This document shows positions 1-9,141 of a stretch of 45,157 nt of DNA, piece by piece. The translations under genes were made by a program, and so were the position numbers. A model generated the notes under the pieces. It ran no database searches. It saw only the letters and a list, made by a program, of their open reading frames with translations, and was not told the DNA's origin. How positions within the stretch are numbered: the first letter of the stretch is position 1; each line of letters opens with the position of its first letter. The DNA comes from a virus: positions 1 to 45,157 of IMG/VR virus record IMGVR_UViG_3300033145_001380. The stretch is one strand, 5' to 3'.

Positions 1-902
1 GTATAATCGGTAATCGTGGCTGTCTGGCCCAGTCCTGTCCCTGCAATAACCGTGAGGACCCACGTGTTAAAATAATCATCCGCTTCTGCCCTATCACTGT
101 CCACCAAGGTTGTAGCCCCACCACTATCGGCAGTTCCAGTTTCACAATCCATCGCATTGAAACGGGACGTATAGGGCACTTTTAGAGTGTCTGCTACTAC
201 CGGTGCGGGATCGACAATCATTTCCCAACGTCTCGAAGAACCGAGTGCCCCCGCTGTTGGCTGATAGGGGGCAAACGCAACTTTAGTTACATACCCCGTA
301 GAAATAAAGTCGGCCCGAAATTTACGAATTGTGGATTCATCGACTATCGAAATATCAGTAGCATGATTAGAACTGGCGGCGTAAGTAACCGCCCCGCTCA
401 CTTGGCCGTCAAAATCTTCGGGCATCAAATTGACCTTTTCCAATTGATAAATCGATGTAGTATCCGGGGTTGATCCACCCGATAAAGCAGTGAAAGTTAA
501 GGTGCTTGTACCACTATCAAAATCAGTAATAGTGGCTGTTTCACCGACCCCAGTACCGGCGGTAATAGTTAAAACCCAGTCATTGAAATAGTCGTCATCC
601 TCGTCTCGATTCGTAGTATCGATCAGCGTAGTTGCAGACCCATCGGTTGCCGTGCCGCTTTCACTTGCTGCCAATGCGATACTCGCTATACGTTCTTTCC
701 AATGCCATCCTCGTGCAGGTGGGCTACTATCGAATAACCGGAAACCGTCGTTTACAATCCGTTTACATTTATCTAAGTTGAATGAATCAATCGGTACAAT
801 AGCCTTACCCTGCCCATCGCTACCGTAATAGGCCATACCCGCTTTTTCAGCTACACGTAAAAGTAAGTCCCGGAAACCAAGCACACCTGTTGGCTCTGAC
901 AT
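1..902 (-). CDS. Tail adaptor / head-tail connector-like protein, 3' end off window
   Basis: An open frame starts at an ATG at 902, three bases after the stop of the preceding gene, and runs without a stop to base 1. The first ~75 residues (FNLDKCKRIVNDGF, then SSPPARGWHWKERIA) have the pattern of podovirus tail adaptor proteins of the T7 gp11 type, which sit below the portal and start the tail. After this core are two copies of a beta-rich module. Each opens with SGTATDGSATTL- or TGTADSGGATTL-like sequence, continues with DDYFN-WVLT, and ends in GTG-G-TATITD. The copies lie near residues 80-135 and 240-300. The position after capsid genes fits the role. The function is inferred from order and motif only, and the last residues are missing. 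Confidence 0.6.
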   Translation of the reverse strand, partial: MSEPTGVLGFRDLLLRVAEKAGMAYYGSDGQGKAIVPIDSFNLDKCKRIVNDGFRLFDSSPPARGWHWKERIASIALAASESGTATDGSATTLIDTTNRDEDDDYFNDWVLTITAGTGVGETATITDFDSGTSTLTFTALSGGSTPDTTSIYQLEKVNLMPEDFDGQVSGAVTYAASSNHATDISIVDESTIRKFRADFISTGYVTKVAFAPYQPTAGALGSSRRWEMIVDPAPVVADTLKVPYTSRFNAMDCETGTADSGGATTLVDSDRAEADDYFNTWVLTVIAGTGLGQTATITDY

Positions 903-904
903 TG

Positions 905-1249
905 TTACTCTCCGATTTCTTCCATATTAACCACGCGGCAGATAACTTCTTCGTGTAATACGCCACCCAGTTGGGCTTTGCCTTCGGCTGTAAGCGAGAC
1001 CAGTTTGTCAACTACTGATCTCAAAATCCGAGCCTCTTTTTCGTCGAGGAGCAAAAATTCCGAAGTCGTCTTGCTTATCTCTCTAGCAAGCATAACTGCA
1101 TCGACTAATTCTATAGAGGTCTTGAACATCCCGACTGTACGTAGAAAGTCACTCAAGTTATTCCGAAGAGGGTATGTAATCTCTCCACCGCCTTTATTAG
1201 CAAGATCGGGAACAGTATATTCGCTTAAATCTAATTTGAACTTTTTCAT
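905..1249 (-). CDS. Small protein between capsid-associated and adaptor genes
   Basis: This 114-residue protein has an AAAGGAAA ribosome site nine bases before its ATG. It is mostly helical by composition (KTSIELVDAVMLAREIS, then EKEARILRSVVDKLVSL) and has no membrane segment or cysteine cluster. It lies between the lectin-fold capsid-associated gene and the adaptor gene, where podoviruses often keep a small head-completion or structural accessory gene. I do not recognise the family, so a structural role is inferred from position alone. Confidence 0.65.
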   Translation of the reverse strand: MKKFKLDLSEYTVPDLANKGGGEITYPLRNNLSDFLRTVGMFKTSIELVDAVMLAREISKTTSEFLLLDEKEARILRSVVDKLVSLTAEGKAQLGGVLHEEVICRVVNMEEIGE

Positions 1250-1326
1250 GTTTTATTTCCTTTACAAGGGTTAGAGTTAGGGTTAATGTTGGCCCGACCC
1301 GCTTCCGCCCTTGTTGAGGAGAACTG

Positions 1327-2190
1327 TTACTGAGCGTCATTGCGATCACATGCAAAACGAATCCAGTCAATAGCCAGATACTTAGCATCGCCAGCACTAC
1401 CTGGATCATCATTAACCATTGTACCAATGATAATGCCAAGCGGGGTAAGTTCGTTGGCCGTAACAGTGGCGAAGTCATCAACATCAAGTGTGCCGACTAA
1501 CGCACCATTGATGTAATACTCCAGACTTTTCTTGCCATCGAACTTCAAACCCAATTTTACATAAGTGTCATTAATCCATGATGCTTGTGCAAAAGCAGCA
1601 TCCTTTACCTGTGTAACAGAGGTATCGCCGACTTCATTGTAAATAGCATCGATATCGTGAATCTTGGTACCGTCGGTAAACGCGACAAATCCAACGAAGT
1701 CCCGACTTTCGATGTTGTCTGGTGTCGCGGATGCTTCAAGAACTGCACTACCCTCTAACAAGGTAGCATCGCCGAGGCCACAAATAAGCGATAGATCAGC
1801 GGTGATGTCTTCGAGCTTAATACGGGCCTCGAACCACATTTTTCGCCTGCTGTTCATCACCAGTTGATACAAAAGCTGGCTGACGAGATAGGCCTCGTCG
1901 TACTGAGTTTCACCGTCAGGCTCTATTTGGATTACGCCATGCTCATTATCATAAGCAGTAGTGTCTACCGTAGCATATCCATCTCCGCCGTTATCAACTA
2001 ATGTAAACGGAGTGCCGACCAACGCACCACCTGCGGTAAGATTAGTATACGCCCCCAAGAAATCCTCCATGAAATGAATGCCCTTCCCTGGGTCTTTTTG
2101 CATTGTTACCACCGGACAATCAGCCCAGATAATAGGACTCGGCCCACCTGTTGGGACTGTATTGGCAGTTTTGTAAGTAACTAAACTCAT
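1327..2190 (-). CDS. Capsid-associated protein with a lectin-like (LamG/ConA-type) fold
   Basis: This 287-residue protein has the strong ribosome site AAGGAG seven bases before ATG. Its N-terminus (about residues 30-60) contains GKGIHFMEDFLGAYTN, a pattern common in phage head proteins encoded next to the major capsid gene. Residues ~105-285 read as a jelly-roll of concanavalin/LamG type: WFEARIKLED, YVKLGLKFDG, LEYYINGALVGT and a C-terminal AIDWIRFA strand. This matches the style of the C-terminal domain of the fibre gene at 39221-40153. Placement right after the major capsid gene suggests a capsid decoration protein that displays a carbohydrate-binding-like fold. The fold is inferred from strand pattern only. 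Confidence 0.65.
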   Translation of the reverse strand: MSLVTYKTANTVPTGGPSPIIWADCPVVTMQKDPGKGIHFMEDFLGAYTNLTAGGALVGTPFTLVDNGGDGYATVDTTAYDNEHGVIQIEPDGETQYDEAYLVSQLLYQLVMNSRRKMWFEARIKLEDITADLSLICGLGDATLLEGSAVLEASATPDNIESRDFVGFVAFTDGTKIHDIDAIYNEVGDTSVTQVKDAAFAQASWINDTYVKLGLKFDGKKSLEYYINGALVGTLDVDDFATVTANELTPLGIIIGTMVNDDPGSAGDAKYLAIDWIRFACDRNDAQ

Positions 2191-2322
2191 GTACTTCTCC
2201 TTATCCTCTACATATAGAGGTTATCTAAGAAAAATAAAATTTATCTTGGGGAACACGCTGTCCCCCAAGATGATACTAATGTTACGACGCCTTGTGCATC
2301 ACAAAGCCAGCGGTACGAAGAT

Positions 2323-3294
2323 TCAGGCACAAGTTATTATGCGCCCCATCCACGAATACCGTAAATGTAGTATGCTGTAACCGGTCCGTAACTGGCTCAC
2401 CCTCTTCCATCCAGTAACCTTCATGGACATAGGGGATAAACTTTGCAGATATACGAGACCAGTCTCGTCCATTTTAATGTTGCCAAGAACATCCTTGCCA
2501 GAGTGACTATCGTCACGCTGATCGGCCAATTCCTGAAGCCGAGCCACGGTATCGAAGTCAGTATACACGCGCTTTGCAGCAGTACGTTTGTCCGACGGGT
2601 CTTTCACGAACAGCGGAGCCTTGAAATGTGTATACATAAACGCCAACCGGAACGACCGAAGTAGGCTATTATTTATATCCGTGTACAATGCAGCGTAGTT
2701 GCGCCACTTGGTTTCAGACGAGGAATCGATACCGGAACAATTCGTACCAGTTGTTCCATCCTGGTAAGTAATTGTGGCACCGACGAAACCGGCAGTCGAA
2801 TTGACGCTACCTGAAGCATTTTTCACCTTCAGATAATATGGCACACCATTCGGATACAGATCATCTGTAGCACTAGTCGGCGTCTTCCATGCACGCTCTT
2901 CGATCAACTCGGCAAGAGACCAAAGACCGTCGATACGCCGGACCTTCATCAGACTGATAAAGCCTTTTGCCGAATTCTTCTGCTGAAGAATCTCAAACTT
3001 TTCCCACGAATAATTAGTACCGATTTTCGTCCACGGAACTTTGATCGTATGAATTACATCGCCAACTGTCGGCTTATCAGTATCAAAACTCCTGCGATAC
3101 CGGGCGTTACCAGTATTGTCGAGCATGACTTTACGCTCAATCTGGGTGCCACCATCGATCACTGTTCTTTCTTTCTGATAGATGCGACAGAACTCATAGT
3201 CCTGGTTATCCCACCCCACTTCAAATTCCTGCTTCGGCAGATCATTGATTGTAGTCGCAATAAGATCAGCTAAATCTGCATCTTTAACGGCCAT
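2323..3294 (-). CDS. Major capsid protein (zero-frame product; sequence continues in another frame to 2282)
   Basis: This 323-residue frame follows the acidic scaffold gene by 13 bases and precedes the decoration-like gene, the normal place of the major capsid protein. Its N-terminus (ADLIATTINDLPKQEFEV) and the body with WTKIGTNYSWEKFEI and SAKGFISLMKVRRIDGL resemble a group of phage coat proteins from uncultured podoviruses. In the zero frame the last ~45 residues look unnatural. In the -1 frame from about 2465 to the stop at 2284-2282 a convincing continuation is found (FIPYVHEGYWMEEGEPV, then VFVDGAHNNLCLNLRTAGF). The functional coat protein probably ends at 2282 through recoding, or an indel lies near 2465-2470. 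Confidence 0.75.
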   Translation of the reverse strand: MAVKDADLADLIATTINDLPKQEFEVGWDNQDYEFCRIYQKERTVIDGGTQIERKVMLDNTGNARYRRSFDTDKPTVGDVIHTIKVPWTKIGTNYSWEKFEILQQKNSAKGFISLMKVRRIDGLWSLAELIEERAWKTPTSATDDLYPNGVPYYLKVKNASGSVNSTAGFVGATITYQDGTTGTNCSGIDSSSETKWRNYAALYTDINNSLLRSFRLAFMYTHFKAPLFVKDPSDKRTAAKRVYTDFDTVARLQELADQRDDSHSGKDVLGNIKMDETGLVYLQSLSPMSMKVTGWKRVSQLRTGYSILHLRYSWMGRIITCA

Positions 3295-3306
3295 GTGCTA
3301 TTCCTT

Positions 3307-4410
3307 TCATCGAAATGTTTTTTGTAAATTAGCCCTAACTTTTGCTTCTCTTTCTTTCTCGGTCATTTTAGAAGCGTCCTTAACCGAGACTACCTTCTTT
3401 GACTTGGCGGGTTTAAGAGACTTACCTCTTGCACGTTTCTTAACCTTCGCCTTCAACTCTGAGCGTATAGCATTTTCACGCTCAGGCTCACTCACGATCA
3501 GATGGGCTTTTTCCAAAGCCTCCTCAAGCGTGATCTCGCGACCCTGCCTCTGGCAGCCCATGATGATGCTATCGGCTGTTTCCAGCACTTCGTACCGATG
3601 GTCAGACTGCTCACGAGTTAACTTTGCCTCATCCTTACCTTTGCCGTAAAAATCGTTATACGGCTTGAGAGAGGGGTCAATGAAGAATTTCTGAATGCGC
3701 TCGACGATGGCTGGATTCAGTTCCTCCTCGGCATCCTGATTGCCTGGTTCAGATTTTGCAGCTAATTTATCAATTGTCTTCTGTTGTTCAAGAACAATCT
3801 TTACTACTGCACTATCTTCACCATATTCTGCTTTGAGGGCGGCAATAGCGGCGGTATCCTTGTCCACTGTGTCGTCGGTCTTTGCCGCAACTTCCTTCTC
3901 TTTAGCGGGTTTCATCCGTCCGATTTTTGCGAACTCCTTTGAAAGTTTGTTCGTAGTTTCGTGGATTTTAGCGAAAGTTCTAACCGCTAATTCCGGTGTA
4001 GCTTCAAAATACTCCGTTATTTCATCAGGTTTCCATCCCTGATGAATTGCTGCACGATAGTATGCTTCGGGCAGCGTTATTTCCTCTTCAACATCAGACT
4101 TTTCTTTTGCTTCATCTTTTTCTTCTTCGTCGTCAGGGGTAGAGTCGTCGTCTTCATTGTCTTCTTCTGCCTGTTTTTCGTCGTCTTTTTCATCTTCATC
4201 GTCGTCTTCAGGGGTAGAATCGTCAACTTCTTCGCCGTCATCTGCCTGCTCGTTGTCATCCGTGTCCTCTTCGTCCTTCTCCTCTTCGTCATCGGAAGAT
4301 TCATTAAAGACTTTACTGAGACCCGCTTCTACGGATTCTTCAAGTTCCTTGTCAGTAGTACTTTCGTCCTCAAGTTCTTCTTCTGTCGTCTTCTTTGCTG
4401 ATGTTGCCAC
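3307..4410 (-). CDS. Capsid scaffold protein
   Basis: I chose the GTG at 4410 because GGAGG lies about eight bases upstream; a TTG at 4425 is the alternative. The product has ~367 residues. Residues ~10-120 are an extreme Asp/Glu tract with only short breaks. Then comes a helical core (EAYYRAAIHQGWKPDEITEYF, PELAVRTFAKIHE) and a basic C-terminus (KAKVKKRARGKSLKPAKSKK). A highly acidic helical protein ending in a basic coat-binding tail, encoded directly upstream of the major capsid gene, is the standard picture of a scaffold that organises coat subunits and then leaves the prohead. The conserved-looking block FFIDPSLKPYNDFYGKG supports this. Confidence 0.8.
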   Translation of the reverse strand: MATSAKKTTEEELEDESTTDKELEESVEAGLSKVFNESSDDEEEKDEEDTDDNEQADDGEEVDDSTPEDDDEDEKDDEKQAEEDNEDDDSTPDDEEEKDEAKEKSDVEEEITLPEAYYRAAIHQGWKPDEITEYFEATPELAVRTFAKIHETTNKLSKEFAKIGRMKPAKEKEVAAKTDDTVDKDTAAIAALKAEYGEDSAVVKIVLEQQKTIDKLAAKSEPGNQDAEEELNPAIVERIQKFFIDPSLKPYNDFYGKGKDEAKLTREQSDHRYEVLETADSIIMGCQRQGREITLEEALEKAHLIVSEPERENAIRSELKAKVKKRARGKSLKPAKSKKVVSVKDASKMTEKEREAKVRANLQKTFR

Positions 4411-4470
4411 CTGTCTTACCTCCAATAAAGGGTTAGGGGCTTAATTGCCCGTAGCTATATCGGTAATTGG

Positions 4471-4800
4471 TTAGGCGATGCGCTCGCCCTTGTTCCTAAT
4501 CTTCTGCGGCATCTTTACAAAGCCGGTTTGTTTACAATAATTACTTTGCTTCTTGACTGAATCAAAATGCAATCGTCCATCGGGTAACACATCTATGCCG
4601 GGAAATAACTTCCGATGCACTTTTGTCTGACAAGGATTTATGGCTAATGACGAGGAAGTGTGATGATAGTCCCCTTCTCTGATTCCGCCACCACATAACC
4701 ATCGCATGTCAGCACCACATTTAGGACAGACGCGGGCTTTAGCATTAGTTGCCGTTACTTTAGTATCACAATTATCACAGATGAATTCTTGCATAGGCAC
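4471..4800 (-). CDS. Zinc-ribbon protein of the head gene cluster
   Basis: The likely GTG start at 4800 has GGGG about seven bases upstream, formed by the last codons of the preceding gene; the ATG at 4794 is the alternative. The 109-residue product opens with an FmdB-like zinc ribbon: ICDNCDTK, then VCPKCGADM (two C-x2-C pairs). Near the C-terminus it has HFDSVKKQSNYCKQTGFVKMPQKIR. Small proteins of this plan are regular members of phage portal-scaffold gene clusters, but their function is unknown. A DNA- or protein-binding role is only inferred from the zinc ribbon. Confidence 0.7.
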   Translation of the reverse strand: MPMQEFICDNCDTKVTATNAKARVCPKCGADMRWLCGGGIREGDYHHTSSSLAINPCQTKVHRKLFPGIDVLPDGRLHFDSVKKQSNYCKQTGFVKMPQKIRNKGERIA

Positions 4801-4802
4801 GG

Positions 4803-5144
4803 CTATCCCCTTTTCTTTTTCTTCTGCATAAGTTCTTTCTCTATTTCTTTATCAGAATATCCGGCATTTTTTAATTGCCGTCGCATAGACTTATCAAGGG
4901 GGGCGTCCTTCGCTGCTTTCTTTTTTCTAAAATGCTTTTGGACTTTTTCTTTTAACTTACCGACCCAAGATTGCTTGTCTTCTTTTTTCTTAGACATAAG
5001 CGACTTTCCTTTTTTCTTATGAACTTCACCGCCGACTGATTTCCCTTTGCCAGTAATAGCGATTTTGATATACCTGTCACCGGATAATTTTTTAGTGCGA
5101 ATTTTTGCACCCTTGCGAACTGCTTCTTCAAATGCTTTTGGCAT
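4803..5144 (-). CDS. Lysine-rich basic protein of the head cluster
   Basis: This protein has 113 residues, about a third of them Lys or Arg. Residues 1-40 form a small folded part (PKAFEEAVRKGAKIRTKKL, RYIKIAITGKGKSV). They are followed by KKKGKS and HFRKKKAAK runs and a C-terminal helix-loop resembling a short SHOCT-like segment (MRRQLKNAGYSDKEIEKEL). It lies three bases from the next gene. The charge suggests nucleic acid contact or packing inside the head, but I do not recognise a characterised family. Confidence 0.65.
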   Translation of the reverse strand: MPKAFEEAVRKGAKIRTKKLSGDRYIKIAITGKGKSVGGEVHKKKGKSLMSKKKEDKQSWVGKLKEKVQKHFRKKKAAKDAPLDKSMRRQLKNAGYSDKEIEKELMQKKKKRG

Positions 5145-5148
5145 TAGT

Positions 5149-5367
5149 TTATTCCTTAAACAGTTCGGACAATTTCTTTTCTGTATTTTTTTCCATGTTC
5201 AATTGTGCCGTAACTTCTGCTATAGCGGCAGCGTGTTTCTTAGCGTAAATTTTAATCGCAGCTACTTTCTTTTTATCTTTAAGAATCTCTTTTGCACGAG
5301 TCAACGTATCAAATGCGCTTTCAATCTGATATCTTTCAAACCCGCCAATTTTTTCTTCCTTACTCAT
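5149..5367 (-). CDS. Small helical protein after the portal gene
   Basis: The ATG at 5367 is preferred because GAGGAG lies at a workable distance upstream; an in-frame ATG at 5391 overlaps the portal stop. The 72-residue product is predicted to be almost all helix (ESAFDTLTRAKEILKDKKK, then IYAKKHAAAIAEVTAQL). Heptad-like spacing suggests a coiled coil. It belongs to the portal-to-scaffold string of small genes, and no function is recognised. Confidence 0.65.
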   Translation of the reverse strand: MSKEEKIGGFERYQIESAFDTLTRAKEILKDKKKVAAIKIYAKKHAAAIAEVTAQLNMEKNTEKKLSELFKE

Positions 5368-5390
5368 TTCTGAACACTCCTCATATTGCA

Positions 5391-7214
5391 TTAATACACC
5401 CCCTGATTTGCCTGTTGTGAAACATCAGCGCCACTCTGGGCCGCAGATCGAATATCAGTTTGCGGTGATGGTATGTTCGTTTGTGACGGATACCCGCCGT
5501 TCTGCATTATACCTGCTTGTGGCCCGGCTTTACGCGTGGAACCGGTAGACCCGGCACCAGCCCCACCGCCACCTCCCGCGGATTGCATTATTAAATATGT
5601 CTCCAATTTTTGTTGGAATTCAGGGTCGATAAAGATTTCCTGTATGTCATCGCCGATTCCTAAATCTTCAGCAGCCATTGTAATAACTTTCTGAAGATTA
5701 AAAGGCACGCCGAGTTGCATTGCCATCATAGCAGAATTAAATAACGCCGGAATGCCATTAGTAATGAATTCCATTAGCCGCTTTGATCGAATTGCTGGGT
5801 CAAGTTTTGACATGGATTTTGGTCTGATCTTGTAGATAAAGTCTTCAGGTTCCCCCCGAACTTGTTCAGGAGTAATGTTTATCTGTTCCATTTCCATGCC
5901 AGGTTTTCGGCGGGCTACGGTGATGTCTAACAGTGGATCATACCGCATGTACCATGCACAATCCTCACTTATCCCAGCGGCCCCATCGTAAAGAATATCC
6001 CTTGCATCCTCGATAGAAATCATCGCATTGTTCTGAAGTATGCTGGCTTGCGTTGCAGTTTCTGCATTGCTGTTTTGGCCAGATATCTGATCGGGATTGC
6101 CAGACATATAGTTAAACCACACTTGTAGCTGCTGGAGCATTTGGATGTTGCTGTCAGCCTGCCCGTCAAATGATACAACTTGGACTGCTTTAGGATCATC
6201 AGTAGCGACCGCTTCATTGTTTTCGGCATCAAGAACATCTTGGGCTACATCTGCATGTGACGGCTTATAGAGCATGATGTTCCGCTGGGCGTCTGACTGA
6301 TCAAGACTTTTAACCATCGTGCGGTTTACTGCACGGGCAAGATCATAATACAAACTAACCGGTGCAATGGGCATCGGGTTAGAGTCAACCGGAGGAGTAA
6401 AACTCAGGAAACGGTATGGGCCCTTCTTTGGGCCGTAATAATCTGTGATACCTATGTACTTGTCAAACGTAATTTCACGCGGGTCAGGTATAGTTACCAA
6501 AGCGTTAGCTCCCGGCACCCACAGTTCAACCACGTTCACCATGTCCTGTAAGTCCTTCATCTCGAAGGCACCTTGATACTGGACTGACAACTCGGCTGTT
6601 GCTCCTCGATCACCATGCAACATAGTTGAAGATGGCAACTTATTGACAAGATCATGGTCATACATGTCAAAATCCAACAAGAACTGCCGCGGAACACTTG
6701 TCTTATCACCAAAGAATGAGGACTCTGTAAGGCTTTTACAAAGCGGGTCAATTACAAAATCATCGAGATCAACCAGCGAGACATAAATTTCTCCAGGGTC
6801 GATAAGCTGGTCATCGATAAGAATGCAATTACCAGCCGCTGCTATACCAGTCTTGACGATACCAAGACTAAACATGGCGGACACGACCCAAGCTCTCAGA
6901 ATTTCTTTAAGTTTTAGGCGTCGTTGTATTGTATTTAATCCCATCGACTGTAACTCAGCGTACTCTTTATACGCCAGATGCGCAGTAGATACCTCATTCA
7001 CGGGATTCTTGCTTACGATTGCAGGGACTATAGCACGTATAGCGGAGAAAATCATGTTGATCGGCTGCTCTCCAGTCATACCATAGTGCTTGGAATAATA
7101 CTGCCCGACATATTCTTTTACAAACATGGCCCTTGCACGTCGGCAAACTTCAAGGCGTGCAAAACCGCACTTGACAACTTCCTGTACTTTTAGTGGGTTA
7201 ACCTCGTTTATCAT
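5391..7214 (-). CDS. Portal protein
   Basis: This 607-residue protein lies directly after the large terminase (four bases between stop and start) and before the scaffold, the classic portal position. Sequence features fit the large podovirus-type portals. An N-terminal helical region (INEVNPLKVQEVVKCGFARL) is followed by the crown/stem-type segment with ARAVNRTMVKSLDQSDAQRNIMLY and VQVVSFDGQADSNIQMLQQL. Then comes SGNPDQISGQNSNAETATQAS, a loop-helix region that is well conserved in these portals. A Gly/Ala/Gln-rich C-terminus (starting near residue 548) is probably the flexible barrel or tail. The protein forms the dodecameric ring through which DNA enters and leaves the capsid and docks terminase and adaptor. 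Confidence 0.9.
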   Translation of the reverse strand: MINEVNPLKVQEVVKCGFARLEVCRRARAMFVKEYVGQYYSKHYGMTGEQPINMIFSAIRAIVPAIVSKNPVNEVSTAHLAYKEYAELQSMGLNTIQRRLKLKEILRAWVVSAMFSLGIVKTGIAAAGNCILIDDQLIDPGEIYVSLVDLDDFVIDPLCKSLTESSFFGDKTSVPRQFLLDFDMYDHDLVNKLPSSTMLHGDRGATAELSVQYQGAFEMKDLQDMVNVVELWVPGANALVTIPDPREITFDKYIGITDYYGPKKGPYRFLSFTPPVDSNPMPIAPVSLYYDLARAVNRTMVKSLDQSDAQRNIMLYKPSHADVAQDVLDAENNEAVATDDPKAVQVVSFDGQADSNIQMLQQLQVWFNYMSGNPDQISGQNSNAETATQASILQNNAMISIEDARDILYDGAAGISEDCAWYMRYDPLLDITVARRKPGMEMEQINITPEQVRGEPEDFIYKIRPKSMSKLDPAIRSKRLMEFITNGIPALFNSAMMAMQLGVPFNLQKVITMAAEDLGIGDDIQEIFIDPEFQQKLETYLIMQSAGGGGGAGAGSTGSTRKAGPQAGIMQNGGYPSQTNIPSPQTDIRSAAQSGADVSQQANQGVY

Positions 7215-7218
7215 AGGC

Positions 7219-9141
7219 TCAATCCGTAAAATTATATCTCTGTTTCCACGATTTCTTTTTGTCGAGTTTTTTCTTCCGTAGAATCATCTTCATACGATAA
7301 CCCGTCGAGCCTACGGGAGGCTCTATCTTCCCAGCCTTTGAAGGGAGTACAGCTACTTTGCCCTCTTCAAGTGTAAGCGAGTCGGCGATCACACAATCAC
7401 CATGCGTTTTTCTCGCCGATGAATTTTCCTGCACCAAAGTTGCCGGTCCAATGTATCCATCAGGAAAATGGATGTAATACAAAGCCTCATCTAACGCGAA
7501 TTCACTATGGTTTATGTAACCGCCATGGGCCATAACCCTATCGTACTGCATAAGCAGTTCATTCTTTGAAACCGGATCAGAATGCCAGCCGTACTTCTTT
7601 GTTTCTGTGGCTGTCGTTTGTCCGCTAACCGTTTTCTTATAATAGAATGGATACTCAAATTGTATGACTAGCATGCGCCCAAGGTCCCACCCCGGCCCGT
7701 TCATTTCCCACTTCATAAAGGGTAACCGCTGTGGTAGTTTACCGCCGCACCATATAGCGATTGCAACAGCTATACGTGAAAGTTCGTATGGTGGCGTTTG
7801 TGCCCCACGCCATTCGGCTATCTTCTCTCCTGTTTCTCTGCACTTTACTGAAATCACGGAGTTCGATGCACCCTGGCCTTTACTAACATCAATGCCGAGC
7901 CGATACGATTTCGACTGATCTGGCCTTCCAAGCATCAAATGTGTCCATACTCTGAACTCACCTTTGTTGCTCCTTCGTATATTAACCGCTGAATAGTCTC
8001 GACGTTTAATAAAATGTCGGACTTCTTCATTAGCGATGTTTGATTGCAAGTCAATCGAAAAACGTGTCAACGGCGGACAGGCAAATAGAGTCTTATGCTT
8101 TTCAAAATTGATACTGGTAAAAAACATATCGCCCGATTCGATATCCTGTGCCAGAACTTCTTGTGCGAGTTCTTTCGGGCTACGGACAGACTTCTCTATA
8201 TCAAACCAGGGTGATCGTATTTCATAGCCGCCACCATCTTTTTCCACTATATGTCTTCCAGCACCCTTTTCCGGATGTTCCCAAAACGGAAGGTGGAAGG
8301 TTTTAATTTGACCCGATTTTTTCCACCGGCTGTATTCAGTTCCAGCACCAGCGGGTGTGGAATTGATAATGCGCATGAATGCTACATCTCTTGTTGCAGA
8401 ACGCATTTCATTACCAAATTCTACTTTGGCAAACTCATCAAGTAACGCCACCAAACGCCTGTCACCAGAACCGGCGTGCTTGGTAGTTGACTCGCCATCT
8501 ATCGTTGCACCAGTCAACTTATTGTGCATGTGCATTTTAGTACGGTGTTTATCGCCTACCATACAATCGGGCGGAAGCATCCATTCAGGGAGCCATTCGT
8601 TAATCTTATCATGCTTTTGGAATAGCGCTTTGTGGTTGCCGGTCTGATCCACATATTCGCGAGTACGAGACATTTCAAGTAACTGTGGTCCTCCCGGATG
8701 GAATAGCCACAGCCAGTGCATAAAGATTACACAGCACCACGATGCCCCCATATCGCGGCATTTTGAAATTAGTATGTCGTGAGGAGCGTGGGCTAAGCGA
8801 TTTTCAAATTCATTAAACAATTCATCTTGGATTTCCCAAGTTATAAATGGAACATGCGGGCTAAGTGACTCGATTCTCTCTCCAGTAATCGGGTCAACAT
8901 CAAACTGGTGGTACGTCCATACAAAAGCATTAGTGAAGAATAACAATGACTCTTTACAAGCAGCAAGTAAATCGGCCTGTAAAATTGTATCGTATTCCGC
9001 TTCAGCCAACAGTTTATTCTTCCAAGCGATATTTTCATTCAAACGCTTGGGGAGGATAAGGCCTGTTTTTGGACAGGTCCAGAATTCATCCCCCCGTGGG
9101 AAAGGTTGCTTTAATGTAGGTTTATATGCTTCAGTTATCAA
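7219..9141 (-). CDS. terL: Large terminase subunit (packaging ATPase-nuclease)
   Basis: This 640-residue protein starts where the small terminase gene ends. The ATPase half has a Walker A-like loop near residues 124-135 (ILISKCRDMGASW, in the variant seen in terminases that lack a canonical GKT). It also has Walker B hydrophobic-DE at D235-E236 (LVALLDEFAKVE) and a downstream NSTPAGAGTEY coupling motif near 260-270. The nuclease half starts with LGIDVSKGQG (first catalytic Asp ~D418). The enzyme pumps DNA through the portal and cuts concatemers. Neighbouring small terminase and portal genes confirm the call. Confidence 0.93.
   Translation of the reverse strand: MITEAYKPTLKQPFPRGDEFWTCPKTGLILPKRLNENIAWKNKLLAEAEYDTILQADLLAACKESLLFFTNAFVWTYHQFDVDPITGERIESLSPHVPFITWEIQDELFNEFENRLAHAPHDILISKCRDMGASWCCVIFMHWLWLFHPGGPQLLEMSRTREYVDQTGNHKALFQKHDKINEWLPEWMLPPDCMVGDKHRTKMHMHNKLTGATIDGESTTKHAGSGDRRLVALLDEFAKVEFGNEMRSATRDVAFMRIINSTPAGAGTEYSRWKKSGQIKTFHLPFWEHPEKGAGRHIVEKDGGGYEIRSPWFDIEKSVRSPKELAQEVLAQDIESGDMFFTSINFEKHKTLFACPPLTRFSIDLQSNIANEEVRHFIKRRDYSAVNIRRSNKGEFRVWTHLMLGRPDQSKSYRLGIDVSKGQGASNSVISVKCRETGEKIAEWRGAQTPPYELSRIAVAIAIWCGGKLPQRLPFMKWEMNGPGWDLGRMLVIQFEYPFYYKKTVSGQTTATETKKYGWHSDPVSKNELLMQYDRVMAHGGYINHSEFALDEALYYIHFPDGYIGPATLVQENSSARKTHGDCVIADSLTLEEGKVAVLPSKAGKIEPPVGSTGYRMKMILRKKKLDKKKSWKQRYNFTD

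Noticed and set aside
4042-4444. Long plus-strand frames opposite the acidic scaffold
   Set aside because: Poly-Ser or poly-Phe/Val products arise as shadows of GAA/GAC repeats; the scaffold frame has the ribosome site and correct context.
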